DNA from: Bacteroidota bacterium
GTDB lineage: Bacteria; Bacteroidota; Bacteroidia; Chitinophagales; Chitinophagaceae
Reading direction: 5' to 3'
NCBI GenBank assembly: GCA_023424015.1
Contig: JAFAEM010000017.1
Coordinates: forward strand, 62,001 to 126,000
DNA length: 64,000 bases
The notes below the pieces were generated by a model. That model was not told the origin of the DNA and did no database searches. It was given only the letters and a program-made list of their open reading frames with translations. How positions within the stretch are numbered: the first letter of the stretch is position 1; every line of letters begins with the position of its first letter. Made by a program: the position numbers and the translations under genes. This document shows, piece after piece, positions 1 through 7,614 of the stretch.

Positions 1-1
1 A

Positions 2-1051
2 CAGTGCGACAATGGCATGCTGGTCGATGTGGAGGATCCAAAAGCTATTGCCGACGCTTTGAAAAAGATAATTTCCGACCAGACGCTATGGGAAAAATAT
101 TCCGCAAATGGAATCGTGGCTACAAGCCAGCAATATTCCTGGACAGCGCATTGTAATAAGTACATGGAGATCGTGGCCAATCTCTTCAACCGCAATGAAG
201 CTGATCTTCGTATGGCAAAAAAGACGGCATATGGCAGAAAGCTGGTAAAAGCACGGCAGTATATAATAACCGATCTGGACGGTACGCTGATAGACGGCAG
301 TGAAACGGATGGGCTTGGTGAATTAAAACAATGGATCAATGAGCGGCAGGATGAAGTGGTGTTTGGAATTGCCAGCGGTCGTAATATGAAACTGACAGCT
401 GAAGCTTTTGAAACTTACGATCTGCCGGCTCCTGATATTCTTATCTGTTCAGCCGGCTCCGAGATCTACTATACCCGGAATTTCATCCCTGATAATGGCT
501 GGGAAAGCCATATCGATTACCAATGGAAACGCAGCGAACTCGAAAAAACTCTTTCAAAGTTTCCGGGTATTCATCTTCAGGAAGCCAATGCGCAGCGAAA
601 ATTCAAATTAAGTTACTATGTAGGTGAGAAATTTAACGAAGATGATATGGCCAATCTGTACAAATTTCTTGACGATCATAAACTGAGGGCCAAGATCCTG
701 CTCACGGAAAATAAATTTCTTGACCTCCTGCCATTTCGGGCCAGTAAAGGGAACGCGGTGCGTTATCTTAGTTATAAATGGAAAGTGCCCCTTGAAGATT
801 TCATTACGGCCGGCAACAGTGGTAATGACAAGGATATGCTGACCGGCAAGATCAAAGGCATTGTAGTAGCCAACTACAGTCCCGAACTGGAACAGCTGAA
901 AAAAAATAAGTTCATCTATTTCACAAAATATCCACTTTCCCGTGGTGTGCTGGAAGGAATTGTTCACTACAAAAGCCTCAACGCTAACCCAGTTCCTCAT
1001 AGAGAAGAAAGCCTCACACCCACCCCCCTCACCGAAAAAGATGGGGCTTAG
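2..1051 (+). CDS. Sucrose-phosphate synthase/phosphatase-like protein, C-terminal part (5' truncated)
   Basis: The reading frame is open from base 2, so the gene starts outside the window. The first visible residues (NGMLVDVEDPKAIADAL) match the C-terminal end of a GT4/GT-B glycosyltransferase such as sucrose-phosphate synthase. From about residue 80 a HAD-IIB phosphatase domain follows, with motif I DLDGT, motif II-like GIASGR and the late acidic motif GNSGND. This order (glycosyltransferase then sucrose-phosphatase-like domain) is that of bifunctional sucrose-phosphate synthases; the product would be a cytoplasmic enzyme making and dephosphorylating sucrose 6-phosphate, but substrate is inferred from family only. 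The last dozen residues (about TPTPLTEKDGA) are encoded by a degenerate copy of an intergenic repeat, so the original stop was probably lost or displaced. Could also be a mannosyl- or glucosylglycerate-type enzyme. Confidence 0.75.
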   Translation, partial: QCDNGMLVDVEDPKAIADALKKIISDQTLWEKYSANGIVATSQQYSWTAHCNKYMEIVANLFNRNEADLRMAKKTAYGRKLVKARQYIITDLDGTLIDGSETDGLGELKQWINERQDEVVFGIASGRNMKLTAEAFETYDLPAPDILICSAGSEIYYTRNFIPDNGWESHIDYQWKRSELEKTLSKFPGIHLQEANAQRKFKLSYYVGEKFNEDDMANLYKFLDDHKLRAKILLTENKFLDLLPFRASKGNAVRYLSYKWKVPLEDFITAGNSGNDKDMLTGKIKGIVVANYSPELEQLKKNKFIYFTKYPLSRGVLEGIVHYKSLNANPVPHREESLTPTPLTEKDGA

Positions 1052-1056
1052 AACCC
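1015..1056. repeat. Degenerate GC-rich palindromic repeat overlapping a gene end
   Basis: This stretch resembles the CCTCACCCCCAACCCCCTCTC...GAGGGG family seen intact at 9213-9258, 27063-27099, 30947-30981 and 31069-31102, including the trailing TAGAACCC also found at 9251-9258. Here its inverted arms are eroded, and it supplies the last codons and stop of the upstream gene. Confidence 0.5.
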
Positions 1057-1073
1057 AGAAATATAAAGGTTCT

Positions 1074-1138
1074 ATCCAGAATCCAGTATCCAGTATCAAG
1101 TATCCAGTATCAAGTATCCAGTATCAAGTATCCAGTAC
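1074..1138. repeat. Heptamer tandem array (ATCCAGT/ATCAAGT)
   Basis: About nine head-to-tail 7-bp units alternating ATCCAGT and ATCAAGT lie just downstream of the first gene. The reverse complement (ACTGGAT/ACTTGAT) is the unit of the arrays at 2631, 30866 and 48804. No open frame or conserved coding signal is seen. Confidence 0.85.
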
Positions 1139-1278
1139 CCCTTCACCGTAGCTTCGGCGGGCAAGCCAACCACCGACTGTCCACAAGGGCGTGATTTTTG
1201 CTATAAACCCATACCCTGTTAGTAGTATTGGTCCGTACCTACTCAGCCATGTAACTTACAAATCAAAAAATACGGATC

Positions 1279-2619
1279 ATGAAAAGACTGTTATCTCTTT
1301 CTCTAATTTTTTTCGCGATGCAATCCGATGCTCAGATCCTGAAACGAATTGCTGATCGGACTAAACAAAAAACCGAAAACAAGGTTGCCGAAAAGGTATC
1401 GGAAAAAGTATCGGATGCCGCAACCAAACCGATCGATGAAGCCGGTCAGAAGAAAAAGAAAAAAGAACAGGATTCCCCTGCCGAACCTGGTGATGGAACA
1501 GACAAGGGCTCAACCTCAACCACCGGCAACCCAGAAAGCACGGATAAACCATCACTGACAAAAGAACCGGATCTTGCCACGTATTCCAAGTTTGATTTTG
1601 TACCGGGAGAAAAGATCCTGGTAGCAGAAGATTTTTCGCAGGATGCTATTGGTGATTTTCCGGTCAAATGGAATACGAATGCGAGTGGTGAAGTGGTGAA
1701 GGCCGCGGGTATGGATGGACACTGGCTGATGATTAAGAAAAAAGGTCGGTATATCCCGGAACATATCAGGGACCTGCCGGAAAATTTCACGCTGCAGTTT
1801 GACCTGGTATGCAATGATAAATTCAGTTATTATTCTAATGCGCTCGATTTGCTGATACTTACCGGCAGCAACGACAAACGTGTATTTGAACACAGCTTTA
1901 TTCCTCATGACAAAAGATCGGGTGTAAAGATCGGTATCCATCCGTCTGATGCAAGGTTGAAGGGTGGTATGGGTTATATCGATACTTATGAGGACGGCGC
2001 CCGCGTAATCCGCAACGATGTAAAAACCATGCGATTTGCTTCCAACCTGGGCAAGCCAAAAGTAAAGGTTTCTATCTGGCGGCAAAAGCAGCGTATTCGC
2101 GTTTACTTTGATGAGGAAAAGGTCTTTGACCTGCCCCGCGCATTCGCTGCCGGTAAGACATATAGTACACTTTTGTTTGATGTCTGGAGCGGTATGCACA
2201 ACGAAGAAGATCGTTACCTGATCAGTAATATCCGGCTGGCGGCAGGCGCGCCGGACACCCGCAACAAACTGATCACAGAAGGTAAGTTTGTAACCAGCGG
2301 TATCCTGTTTGATGTGAATAGCGACAAGATAAAACCGGAATCCGCCGGAATATTAAAGGACATTGCTGCCGTGCTCAACGATAACCCAACTATAAAGGTT
2401 AAGATTGTGGGACACACCGACTCCGACGGCAGCGACGCCGACAACCTCCAACTTTCCCAAAAACGGGCGGCTGCTGTAAAAAATGCGCTGGCCGATCAAT
2501 ACAATGTAGATGCCTCCCGGATGCAAACTGACGGCAAAGGTGAAACCCAGCCGGCGGATAAAAACGATACCTCGGAAGGAAAAGCAAATAACCGAAGGGT
2601 GGAGTTTATTAAGATGTAG
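1279..2619 (+). CDS. OmpA-family outer membrane protein
   Basis: A 446-residue secreted protein. It has a signal peptide (residues 1 to about 18), a Lys/Glu-rich stretch (about 25-90) that may form a coiled or disordered linker, a beta-rich middle domain (about 95-325) resembling carbohydrate-binding or concanavalin-type folds, and a C-terminal OmpA/MotB domain (about 335-446). The OmpA domain keeps ILFDVNSDKI, GHTDSDG and NNRRVEF, the region that grips peptidoglycan in this family. The likely role is anchoring the outer membrane to the wall; the middle domain's ligand is unknown. It stands alone, with a repeat array on either side. The ATG is followed by a good signal peptide, which supports this start. 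Confidence 0.85.
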   Translation: MKRLLSLSLIFFAMQSDAQILKRIADRTKQKTENKVAEKVSEKVSDAATKPIDEAGQKKKKKEQDSPAEPGDGTDKGSTSTTGNPESTDKPSLTKEPDLATYSKFDFVPGEKILVAEDFSQDAIGDFPVKWNTNASGEVVKAAGMDGHWLMIKKKGRYIPEHIRDLPENFTLQFDLVCNDKFSYYSNALDLLILTGSNDKRVFEHSFIPHDKRSGVKIGIHPSDARLKGGMGYIDTYEDGARVIRNDVKTMRFASNLGKPKVKVSIWRQKQRIRVYFDEEKVFDLPRAFAAGKTYSTLLFDVWSGMHNEEDRYLISNIRLAAGAPDTRNKLITEGKFVTSGILFDVNSDKIKPESAGILKDIAAVLNDNPTIKVKIVGHTDSDGSDADNLQLSQKRAAAVKNALADQYNVDASRMQTDGKGETQPADKNDTSEGKANNRRVEFIKM

Positions 2620-2630
2620 GGTTCGTCGGG

Positions 2631-2684
2631 ATGCTGGATGCTGGATACTTGATACTTGATACTTGATGCTTGATGCTTGATATG
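2631..2684. repeat. Heptamer tandem array (GGATGCT/TGATACT type)
   Basis: Seven-base units (ATGCTGG, ATACTTG, ATGCTTG) repeat about seven times starting 12 bases after the OmpA-family stop codon. It is the same family as the array at 1074-1138, in the opposite orientation. Confidence 0.85.
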
Positions 2685-2707
2685 CAGGTAATCGGATTTC
2701 CAGGGGG

Positions 2708-3105
2708 TTATGCTTTTTGCATAGTGGGGTCAGATCATCATCATTACCATCATGATGATCCGCGTTCTACGGTCCATGACCTTAGATCACTTTGATCGGA
2801 GAATGGGGAACGCGGATTGTTATGATTATTATGATCGATTATGATTTTTGGATAGCTGGATCAGATCATAATAAATCATAACCATCATGATGATCCGCGT
2901 TCTACGGTCCATGGCCTTAGATCACTTTGATCGGAGAATGGGGAACGCGGATTGTTATGATTATTATGATCAGTTATGATTTTTTGGATAGCGGGATCAG
3001 ATCATATAAATCATGACCATCATGATGATCCGCGTTCTACATTCCATGACCTTAGAACCCTTTGATCGAAGAGAGGGGGACGCGGATTTTTTTGATTATT
3101 TATGA
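2708..3105. repeat. Three tandem copies of a ~133-bp palindromic unit
   Basis: Units begin at about 2708, 2839 and 2974. Each holds a palindrome around GATCATCAT/ATGATGATC, then ATCCGCGTTC, about 40 bases, and the inverse GAACGCGGAT (2758-2767 with 2808-2817 in unit 1), then an A/T-rich TTATGATTATTATGAT tract. Units 1 and 2 are nearly identical; unit 3 is more diverged. No coding frame is conserved across them. The block fills the space between the OmpA gene and tRNA-Lys. Confidence 0.85.
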
Positions 3106-3133
3106 AAAAAAACGACGCGGATAAACCGCGTCG
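3105..3133 (-). terminator. Intrinsic terminator of tRNA-Lys
   Basis: Read on the minus strand: CGACGCGG, loop TTTAT, CCGCGTCG, then eight T. The 8-bp GC-rich stem with T-tract begins 9 bases after the tRNA-Lys CCA end. Confidence 0.85.
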
Positions 3134-3141
3134 ATCTGATT

Positions 3142-3218
3142 TGGTGACCCCCCTGGGACTCGAACCCAGGACCTACTGATTAAGAGTCAGTAGCTCTAAC
3201 CAACTGAGCTAGGGAGTC
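3142..3218 (-). tRNA. tRNA-Lys (anticodon CTT)
   Basis: On the minus strand the acceptor arms GACTCCC and GGGGGTC pair (one T-G pair). The D arm is GCTC...GAGC, the anticodon stem CTACTGA/TCAGTAG encloses the loop CTCTTAA giving anticodon CTT, and the T arm carries GGTTCGAGTCC. The discriminator A and the CCA tail are encoded (CCA at 3142-3144). Confidence 0.96.
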
Positions 3219-3225
3219 GGGGGTG

Positions 3226-3233
3226 CAAATATA
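3226..3233 (-). promoter_or_regulatory. Bacteroidota -7 box of tRNA-Lys
   Basis: On the minus strand TATATTTG fits the TAnnTTTG box exactly. It ends 7 bases before the first base of the mature tRNA, so transcription would start at or next to the mature 5' end. The same TATATTTGCACCCCC string precedes tRNA-Leu at 16794. No convincing -33 TTTG was found at the right spacing. Confidence 0.6.
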
Positions 3234-3393
3234 AGTATAGCCCTGCAAAATTGATTTGCGGGCTTAAAATTCCTGTAATTTTCGTCTATCAGCCGAAAAC
3301 CGGATATTGTAAAAAGGGAATGTTGAAAACTGAATATTCCACCGAGGTTTACTCAATCCCCAACACTCCACCTGCAAAAAATCATTGATAAGC

Positions 3394-3870
3394 CTACATC
3401 GATCCGGCCGTCAGTACTCCTAAAAAGCCTACCAGGAATGCCAGTAGGAAGAACACCAGCATCACGATGGTGACGATACCCATATATCGGAAGGTCGCTT
3501 TCAGGTTTTGAAATGAAGTATTCAGCGTTTCCTGATCATTGGATGCCAGTGCCACTTTCATTTTTGTGGCAAACCGGAACAAAAACAAGCAAGGGAAAAA
3601 GTAGATCAGTGCAATGATGATATAATAAACGGCCATGACTGCGCCTAACCCGGGTGTAACGGACACATCCCCATAGGCACTATCGCCGCCATACCTGTTT
3701 GAAAGCACACCGATAAATGAACTGAAAAAAATACCGATCAGTACGACCAGTGCACAAACGACAAAGCCTACGATGGCAAGAAATCTCGCCCAACGGGCAG
3801 CCTCAGCCAGGTGCGCTTTCCCAGTTTGATCGACCGTGAGTCCGAAAATTGTTGATCCCTGTTGTTCCAT
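3394..3870 (-). CDS. DUF5362-family membrane protein (copy 3)
   Basis: A 158-residue integral membrane protein of the DUF5362 family. It opens with a short cytoplasmic-looking segment (IFGLTVDQTGKAHLAEAARWARF) followed by about four hydrophobic segments near residues 31-57, 78-100 and 128-155. The family has no established function. The conserved N-terminal motif (short polar start, then K/xHL..AARW), the RFATK(M)K segment and the later FQNLKATFRYMGI segment recur in the two genes upstream, so these are tandem paralogues. It is separated from its neighbour by 129 bases, so it may have its own promoter. Confidence 0.8.
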   Translation of the reverse strand: MEQQGSTIFGLTVDQTGKAHLAEAARWARFLAIVGFVVCALVVLIGIFFSSFIGVLSNRYGGDSAYGDVSVTPGLGAVMAVYYIIIALIYFFPCLFLFRFATKMKVALASNDQETLNTSFQNLKATFRYMGIVTIVMLVFFLLAFLVGFLGVLTAGSM

Positions 3871-3999
3871 AAAAGTTGGTTTTGGTGAAGACTAAATATA
3901 CTTCGCTTTTTTGTCAAATAGAAGAACAGGCTTCGAAGTGCTGAAAGGGTAATCCAGGGGCGAAATACACCAGGAAAATTTACCGCGTAAACAAACTTA

Positions 4000-4431
4000 T
4001 TATAAAAGCGCCACGACCGCGATCAGCATGATCAGCAAAAACAGCATCATAAAAACACTGGTGATGGCGAAATAGGTTTTCAGGTTACGGAAGCTTTGAC
4101 TGAGCCTTTCAGGACTGGCGCTGGCGACCGCGCTGGTAACGGTGCTGGCAAACCTGTATAAAAAATAATTGATCGCCAGCCCGATCAGGACGGTAATAAT
4201 GGTGCCCACCACACTTTTTTCACCCGAAAAAATGGCCGCCGAAAAACCTTCCTGCTGCAAGCCCACCGGCTCACTGTCTGCCCCTGTGACCAGCTCGGCG
4301 ATATTAAGCAGGTACCCAATAACGGTTGTCGTCACCACCACCATCGCCCATGAAGCAAGGCTGCGGATATGCGCTTTGGCTGTCGCGTCAACTTTTAATT
4401 CAGAAGAGAAAATATCGTGTTGTGATTCCAT
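4000..4431 (-). CDS. DUF5362-family membrane protein (copy 2)
   Basis: A 143-residue paralogue of the genes on either side. The features shared with copy 3 are the N-terminal VDATAKAHIRSLASWA, a central RFASTVTSA, and SFRNLKTYFAITSVFMM before the last hydrophobic segment. Three to four membrane segments are visible. The stop lies 9 bases after the end of copy 1's frame in transcription order, so copies 1 and 2 are almost certainly cotranscribed. Function unknown; paralogues with different loops suggest subunits of one membrane assembly, which is inference. Confidence 0.8.
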   Translation of the reverse strand: MESQHDIFSSELKVDATAKAHIRSLASWAMVVVTTTVIGYLLNIAELVTGADSEPVGLQQEGFSAAIFSGEKSVVGTIITVLIGLAINYFLYRFASTVTSAVASASPERLSQSFRNLKTYFAITSVFMMLFLLIMLIAVVALL

Positions 4432-4440
4432 AAAATAAGA

Positions 4441-4860
4441 TTAAAAGAAGGTCACGAGGTTACCCAACAAACTTAGTATGCTAATGACACCATAAATAAT
4501 AAAAAAAGATTTGAGATCGGCGAGGCCACTATTAAAGACGTCCTGATCCTTAGTACGTATGGCCGTCCTGATCCGGCTGGCGCCACGAATGAGCAGACCA
4601 GCCATCACGCCAATTATTACTGCAATCAGCAGCAACAGCACCACGATAAATGCCATCGCTCCCTGCGAGCCTCCGCCACCAAAGGCTTCGTCCACCAGGA
4701 CCCCGACCTGGTTCCAGCCCAGGAGCAACATTAAAAAGACCAGGCCGATGCTGATCACGAGCAATACACCCAGCATTCTTTGCCAACGCGATGTATCCAC
4801 CATTTCCTCACCGGCAGGATGGTCGATTTCCAGGTCAAATAAAGATTGATCTTGTTCCAT
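4441..4860 (-). CDS. DUF5362-family membrane protein (copy 1, most diverged)
   Basis: A 139-residue membrane protein with the same plan: MEQDQSLFDLEIDH start, TSRWQRM before the first hydrophobic segment, a Gly-rich loop (FGGGGSQG, about residues 60-67), IRGASRIRTAI in the middle and SGLADLKSFFIIYGV before the last segment. It is the least like the family pattern, lacking the K-x-H motif, but position and architecture make it a paralogue of the two downstream genes. It follows proS on the same strand by 66 bases in the opposite sense of the gap, so readthrough from proS is possible. Confidence 0.65.
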   Translation of the reverse strand: MEQDQSLFDLEIDHPAGEEMVDTSRWQRMLGVLLVISIGLVFLMLLLGWNQVGVLVDEAFGGGGSQGAMAFIVVLLLLIAVIIGVMAGLLIRGASRIRTAIRTKDQDVFNSGLADLKSFFIIYGVISILSLLGNLVTFF

Positions 4861-4926
4861 GGGTTCATTTTTATTTAATATTTCCCCTGGGGATTAGTGC
4901 TGGTTTGATTGCGAAATCATAGTTGT

Positions 4927-6402
4927 TTAGTAAGCACGCGCAAACAACACTCTTTGCCCGGATGGCTTCCCGGTGAGAATACACCTGCCGTCTTCTTTCG
5001 GGTTGTTGAGCGGAATGCATCGGATAGTAGCTTTTGTTTTTTCCTTGATCGCATTTTCGGTATCAGCAGTACCGTCCCAGTGAGCGGATACAAACCCTCC
5101 TTTTTCATCCAGTAATTTTTCAAACTCGTCCCAACTATCAGCGTTCGTGATATGCGCCTGCTGGTAGGTTTTTGCCCGGTTGAACATACTATTCTGTATT
5201 TCCAGCAAAAGTCCCTCAGTGTATTGCGCGATGCCATCAAGACTTACTGATTTCTTCTCCTTCGTATCGCGGCGGGCTACTTCCACCACATTATTCTCCA
5301 GGTCACGCGCACCGATGGCCAGCCTGATGGGCACGCCCTTCATTTCATACTCGGCAAACTTCCAGCCGGGACGATTGTTATCGCTGTCATCGTACTTCAC
5401 CCGTACGCCTAACTTTTTCAAATTATCGGTGATCTCCTTCACCTTACTATCAATCTTCGATTTCTGATCATCACCTTTGTAAATCGGAACGATCACCACC
5501 TGTATTGGCGCGATCCTGGGAGGCAACACCAGGCCCTGGTCATCGCTATGCGCCATCACCAGCGCGCCAACCAACCGGGTGCTTACACCCCAGCTCGTGG
5601 CCCAAACATATTCCAGTTTATTCTCCTTATTGGAAAATGTTACATCAAATGCCTTTGCGAAATTCTGACCAAGGAAATGGGAAGTACCCGCCTGCAGCGC
5701 TTTCCCATCCTGCATCAGGGCCTCGATACAGTAAGTATCCTCGGCGCCGGCGAAACGTTCGCTTTCCGTTTTCACACCACGAATCACCGGCAGGGCCATA
5801 AACTCTTCCACGAAAGTGGCATAGACTTCCAGCATTCTTTCCGCTTCTTCTACCGCTTCCTCGCGGGTGGCATGGGCCGTGTGTCCTTCCTGCCATAAAA
5901 ATTCGGCGGTTCGTAAAAACAGCCGGGTCCGCATTTCCCAGCGAACTACATTCGCCCATTGATTGATCAATAATGGAAGGTCACGATAGGATTGTATCCA
6001 ATCTTTGTACGAATTCCAGATGATGGTTTCACTTGTGGGCCTTACTATAAGTTCTTCTTCCAGCTTTGCTTCGGGATCCACGATCACCCCGCCCCCTTCC
6101 GGGTCATTTTTGAGCCTGTAGTGCGTGACGACGGCGCATTCTTTCGCAAAACCTTCCACGTGTGCCGCTTCCTTACTTAAAAAACTTTTTGGAATGAACA
6201 ATGGAAAATAAGCGTTCACATGCCCGGTATCCTTAAACATTTTATCGAGTGCATCACGCATGTTTTCCCAGAGCGCAAATCCATAAGGTTTGATAACCAT
6301 ACAACCTCTTACTGCTGAGTAGTCAGCCAGCTCGCCCTTGATCACAAGATCATTGTACCATTGCGCATAATCCTGTGCTCTTGAAGTAATTTCCTTGCTC
6401 AT
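4927..6402 (-). CDS. proS: Prolyl-tRNA synthetase (short, archaeal/eukaryotic type)
   Basis: A 491-residue class II aminoacyl-tRNA synthetase that charges tRNA-Pro with proline in the cytoplasm. Motif 2 is visible around residues 148-170 (VVRWEMRTR ... EFLWQEGHTAHAT) and motif 3 around 275-290 (GALVMAHSDDQGL). An anticodon-binding domain and a C-terminal zinc-type domain follow, ending in the typical aromatic residue (RVLFARAY). The bacterial editing insertion between motifs 2 and 3 is absent, as expected for the type-3 ProRS common in Bacteroidota. The start MSKEITSRAQDY is the usual family start. Confidence 0.97.
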   Translation of the reverse strand: MSKEITSRAQDYAQWYNDLVIKGELADYSAVRGCMVIKPYGFALWENMRDALDKMFKDTGHVNAYFPLFIPKSFLSKEAAHVEGFAKECAVVTHYRLKNDPEGGGVIVDPEAKLEEELIVRPTSETIIWNSYKDWIQSYRDLPLLINQWANVVRWEMRTRLFLRTAEFLWQEGHTAHATREEAVEEAERMLEVYATFVEEFMALPVIRGVKTESERFAGAEDTYCIEALMQDGKALQAGTSHFLGQNFAKAFDVTFSNKENKLEYVWATSWGVSTRLVGALVMAHSDDQGLVLPPRIAPIQVVIVPIYKGDDQKSKIDSKVKEITDNLKKLGVRVKYDDSDNNRPGWKFAEYEMKGVPIRLAIGARDLENNVVEVARRDTKEKKSVSLDGIAQYTEGLLLEIQNSMFNRAKTYQQAHITNADSWDEFEKLLDEKGGFVSAHWDGTADTENAIKEKTKATIRCIPLNNPKEDGRCILTGKPSGQRVLFARAY

Positions 6403-6468
6403 ATTTTAATGTTCATCTTGTTTTATTGATCATAGGGTTTTCATGACTGCGACCCTACCTTCCCATTA

Positions 6469-6551
6469 TCACATTCTTAAATTTTCAAATCTTCACATTT
6501 TCAAATTCCCACATTTTCAAATTCCCACATTTTCAAATTTTCACATTCTTT
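6469..6551. repeat. 16-bp tandem repeat upstream of proS
   Basis: Units close to CACATTTTCAAATTCC repeat about five times, with diverged outer copies. The array is A/T-rich and lies between the divergent proS and lipoprotein genes, so it occupies the shared promoter region. No frame is conserved. Confidence 0.8.
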
Positions 6552-6588
6552 AACACCTTCTCCTGCAATAAACTGCCATTAATCGATG

Positions 6589-6596
6589 TAACTTTG
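6589..6596 (+). promoter_or_regulatory. Candidate TAnnTTTG promoter box
   Basis: TAACTTTG matches the Bacteroidota -7 box exactly, 75 bases before the lipoprotein ATG at 6672. No clear -33 TTTG at the usual spacing was found. Confidence 0.45.
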
Positions 6597-6671
6597 GACA
6601 AACGACCGTTTGGCAAAACTTAAGTCGCACAAAAGTAGTAACTTCAACATAAACCGATAAACCCATTTGCC

Positions 6672-7433
6672 ATGAAATCATATATTCCTGTTCTGGCAGT
6701 CACCCTGGCCGTTTTCAGCAGTTGCTCCACGGCATACAAAGCAGGCCAAACACCTGACGATGTGTATTATTCTCCCACACAGCCACGGGAGGAATATGTG
6801 AATATGGAGAAGCGGGACGACCGCTACTACCGAGGCAATGACCAGGATTATTATGAAGATCGTTTCCTGAGAATGAGGTTGAACAACCGGTATCGCTGGT
6901 CGGCACTCGACGATTATTATTTCTATAATACTTATGCCTACAACGCGTATGGCAGATACAACAACTGGTACAGTCCCTGGAACAGTTATTGGGCATGGAA
7001 CAGTTTTTATAATCCTTACAATCCCTATTGCGGCGGTTTACCTTATTACCATTACGGCGGCGGATCTATTATTAAAAACCCTATCGCGTCAACACCACCA
7101 AGCCGTGCATCGGTCTTTAACCCCAACAGTTATTTGAATAACTCAAATACCCGGACAACCAGTTCGAGGAGTATATTCAACACCAACAACAACAATAATT
7201 CCCGCTACAACAATTATAATAATACGAACAACCGCAACCGTAATGCTGGCTCCCTGGGTGAGTCCATGAGGAAGGTGTTTTCTGGTTCGGGCAACAATAA
7301 TAATTCCTATTCAACTCCTTCACGGAGCTATGAACCTTCTTCAAATAGCAACAGGTCATCATCTTCTTCATCTTCTTCGGGCTCACGAAGCAGTGGCGGC
7401 AGCAGTGGAGGTTCAAAGCGACCGCCGAGATAA
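6672..7433 (+). CDS. Tyr/Asn/Ser-rich lipoprotein of unknown function
   Basis: A 253-residue protein with a lipoprotein signal (AVFSSC, acylated Cys at about residue 18). The mature part is strongly biased: acidic/Tyr-rich at 30-85 (RYYRGNDQDYY), a Tyr/Trp/Asn-rich block at 85-130 with repeated YNxWYxPWNSY-like units, Asn runs at about 165-195, and a Ser/Gly tail ending SGGSKRPPR. No enzymatic motif is visible. Such proteins recur in Chitinophagaceae near proS. Its aromatic low-complexity composition suggests a surface or envelope structural role, but that is inference. Confidence 0.75.
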   Translation: MKSYIPVLAVTLAVFSSCSTAYKAGQTPDDVYYSPTQPREEYVNMEKRDDRYYRGNDQDYYEDRFLRMRLNNRYRWSALDDYYFYNTYAYNAYGRYNNWYSPWNSYWAWNSFYNPYNPYCGGLPYYHYGGGSIIKNPIASTPPSRASVFNPNSYLNNSNTRTTSSRSIFNTNNNNNSRYNNYNNTNNRNRNAGSLGESMRKVFSGSGNNNNSYSTPSRSYEPSSNSNRSSSSSSSSGSRSSGGSSGGSKRPPR

Positions 7434-7614
7434 GTCGTGACTTGATAATGAAGGATGTTGATCCCCGCGATTCACAGGTTGATCGTAATAAGTTAAAATT
7501 TTATCGACGCGAGAAATCATACTGCTATAACTATACACAGCATTCCGATTCCGCTGGTTATTATAGCGTATCCTTACATTGCTATGTCTATACGGAAAAT
7601 GAAATATATCTGAC

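Noticed and set aside
608..1099. 163-residue ORF on the minus strand over the first gene
   Set aside because: Antisense shadow of the phosphatase domain with no motif of its own.
2708..3105. CRISPR array
   Set aside because: Repeat units are ~133 bp, nearly identical throughout, with no short-repeat/unique-spacer alternation and no cas genes.
5548..5898. Overlapping ORFs opposite proS
   Set aside because: They follow codon periodicity of proS in the wrong frame and contain no recognisable domain.
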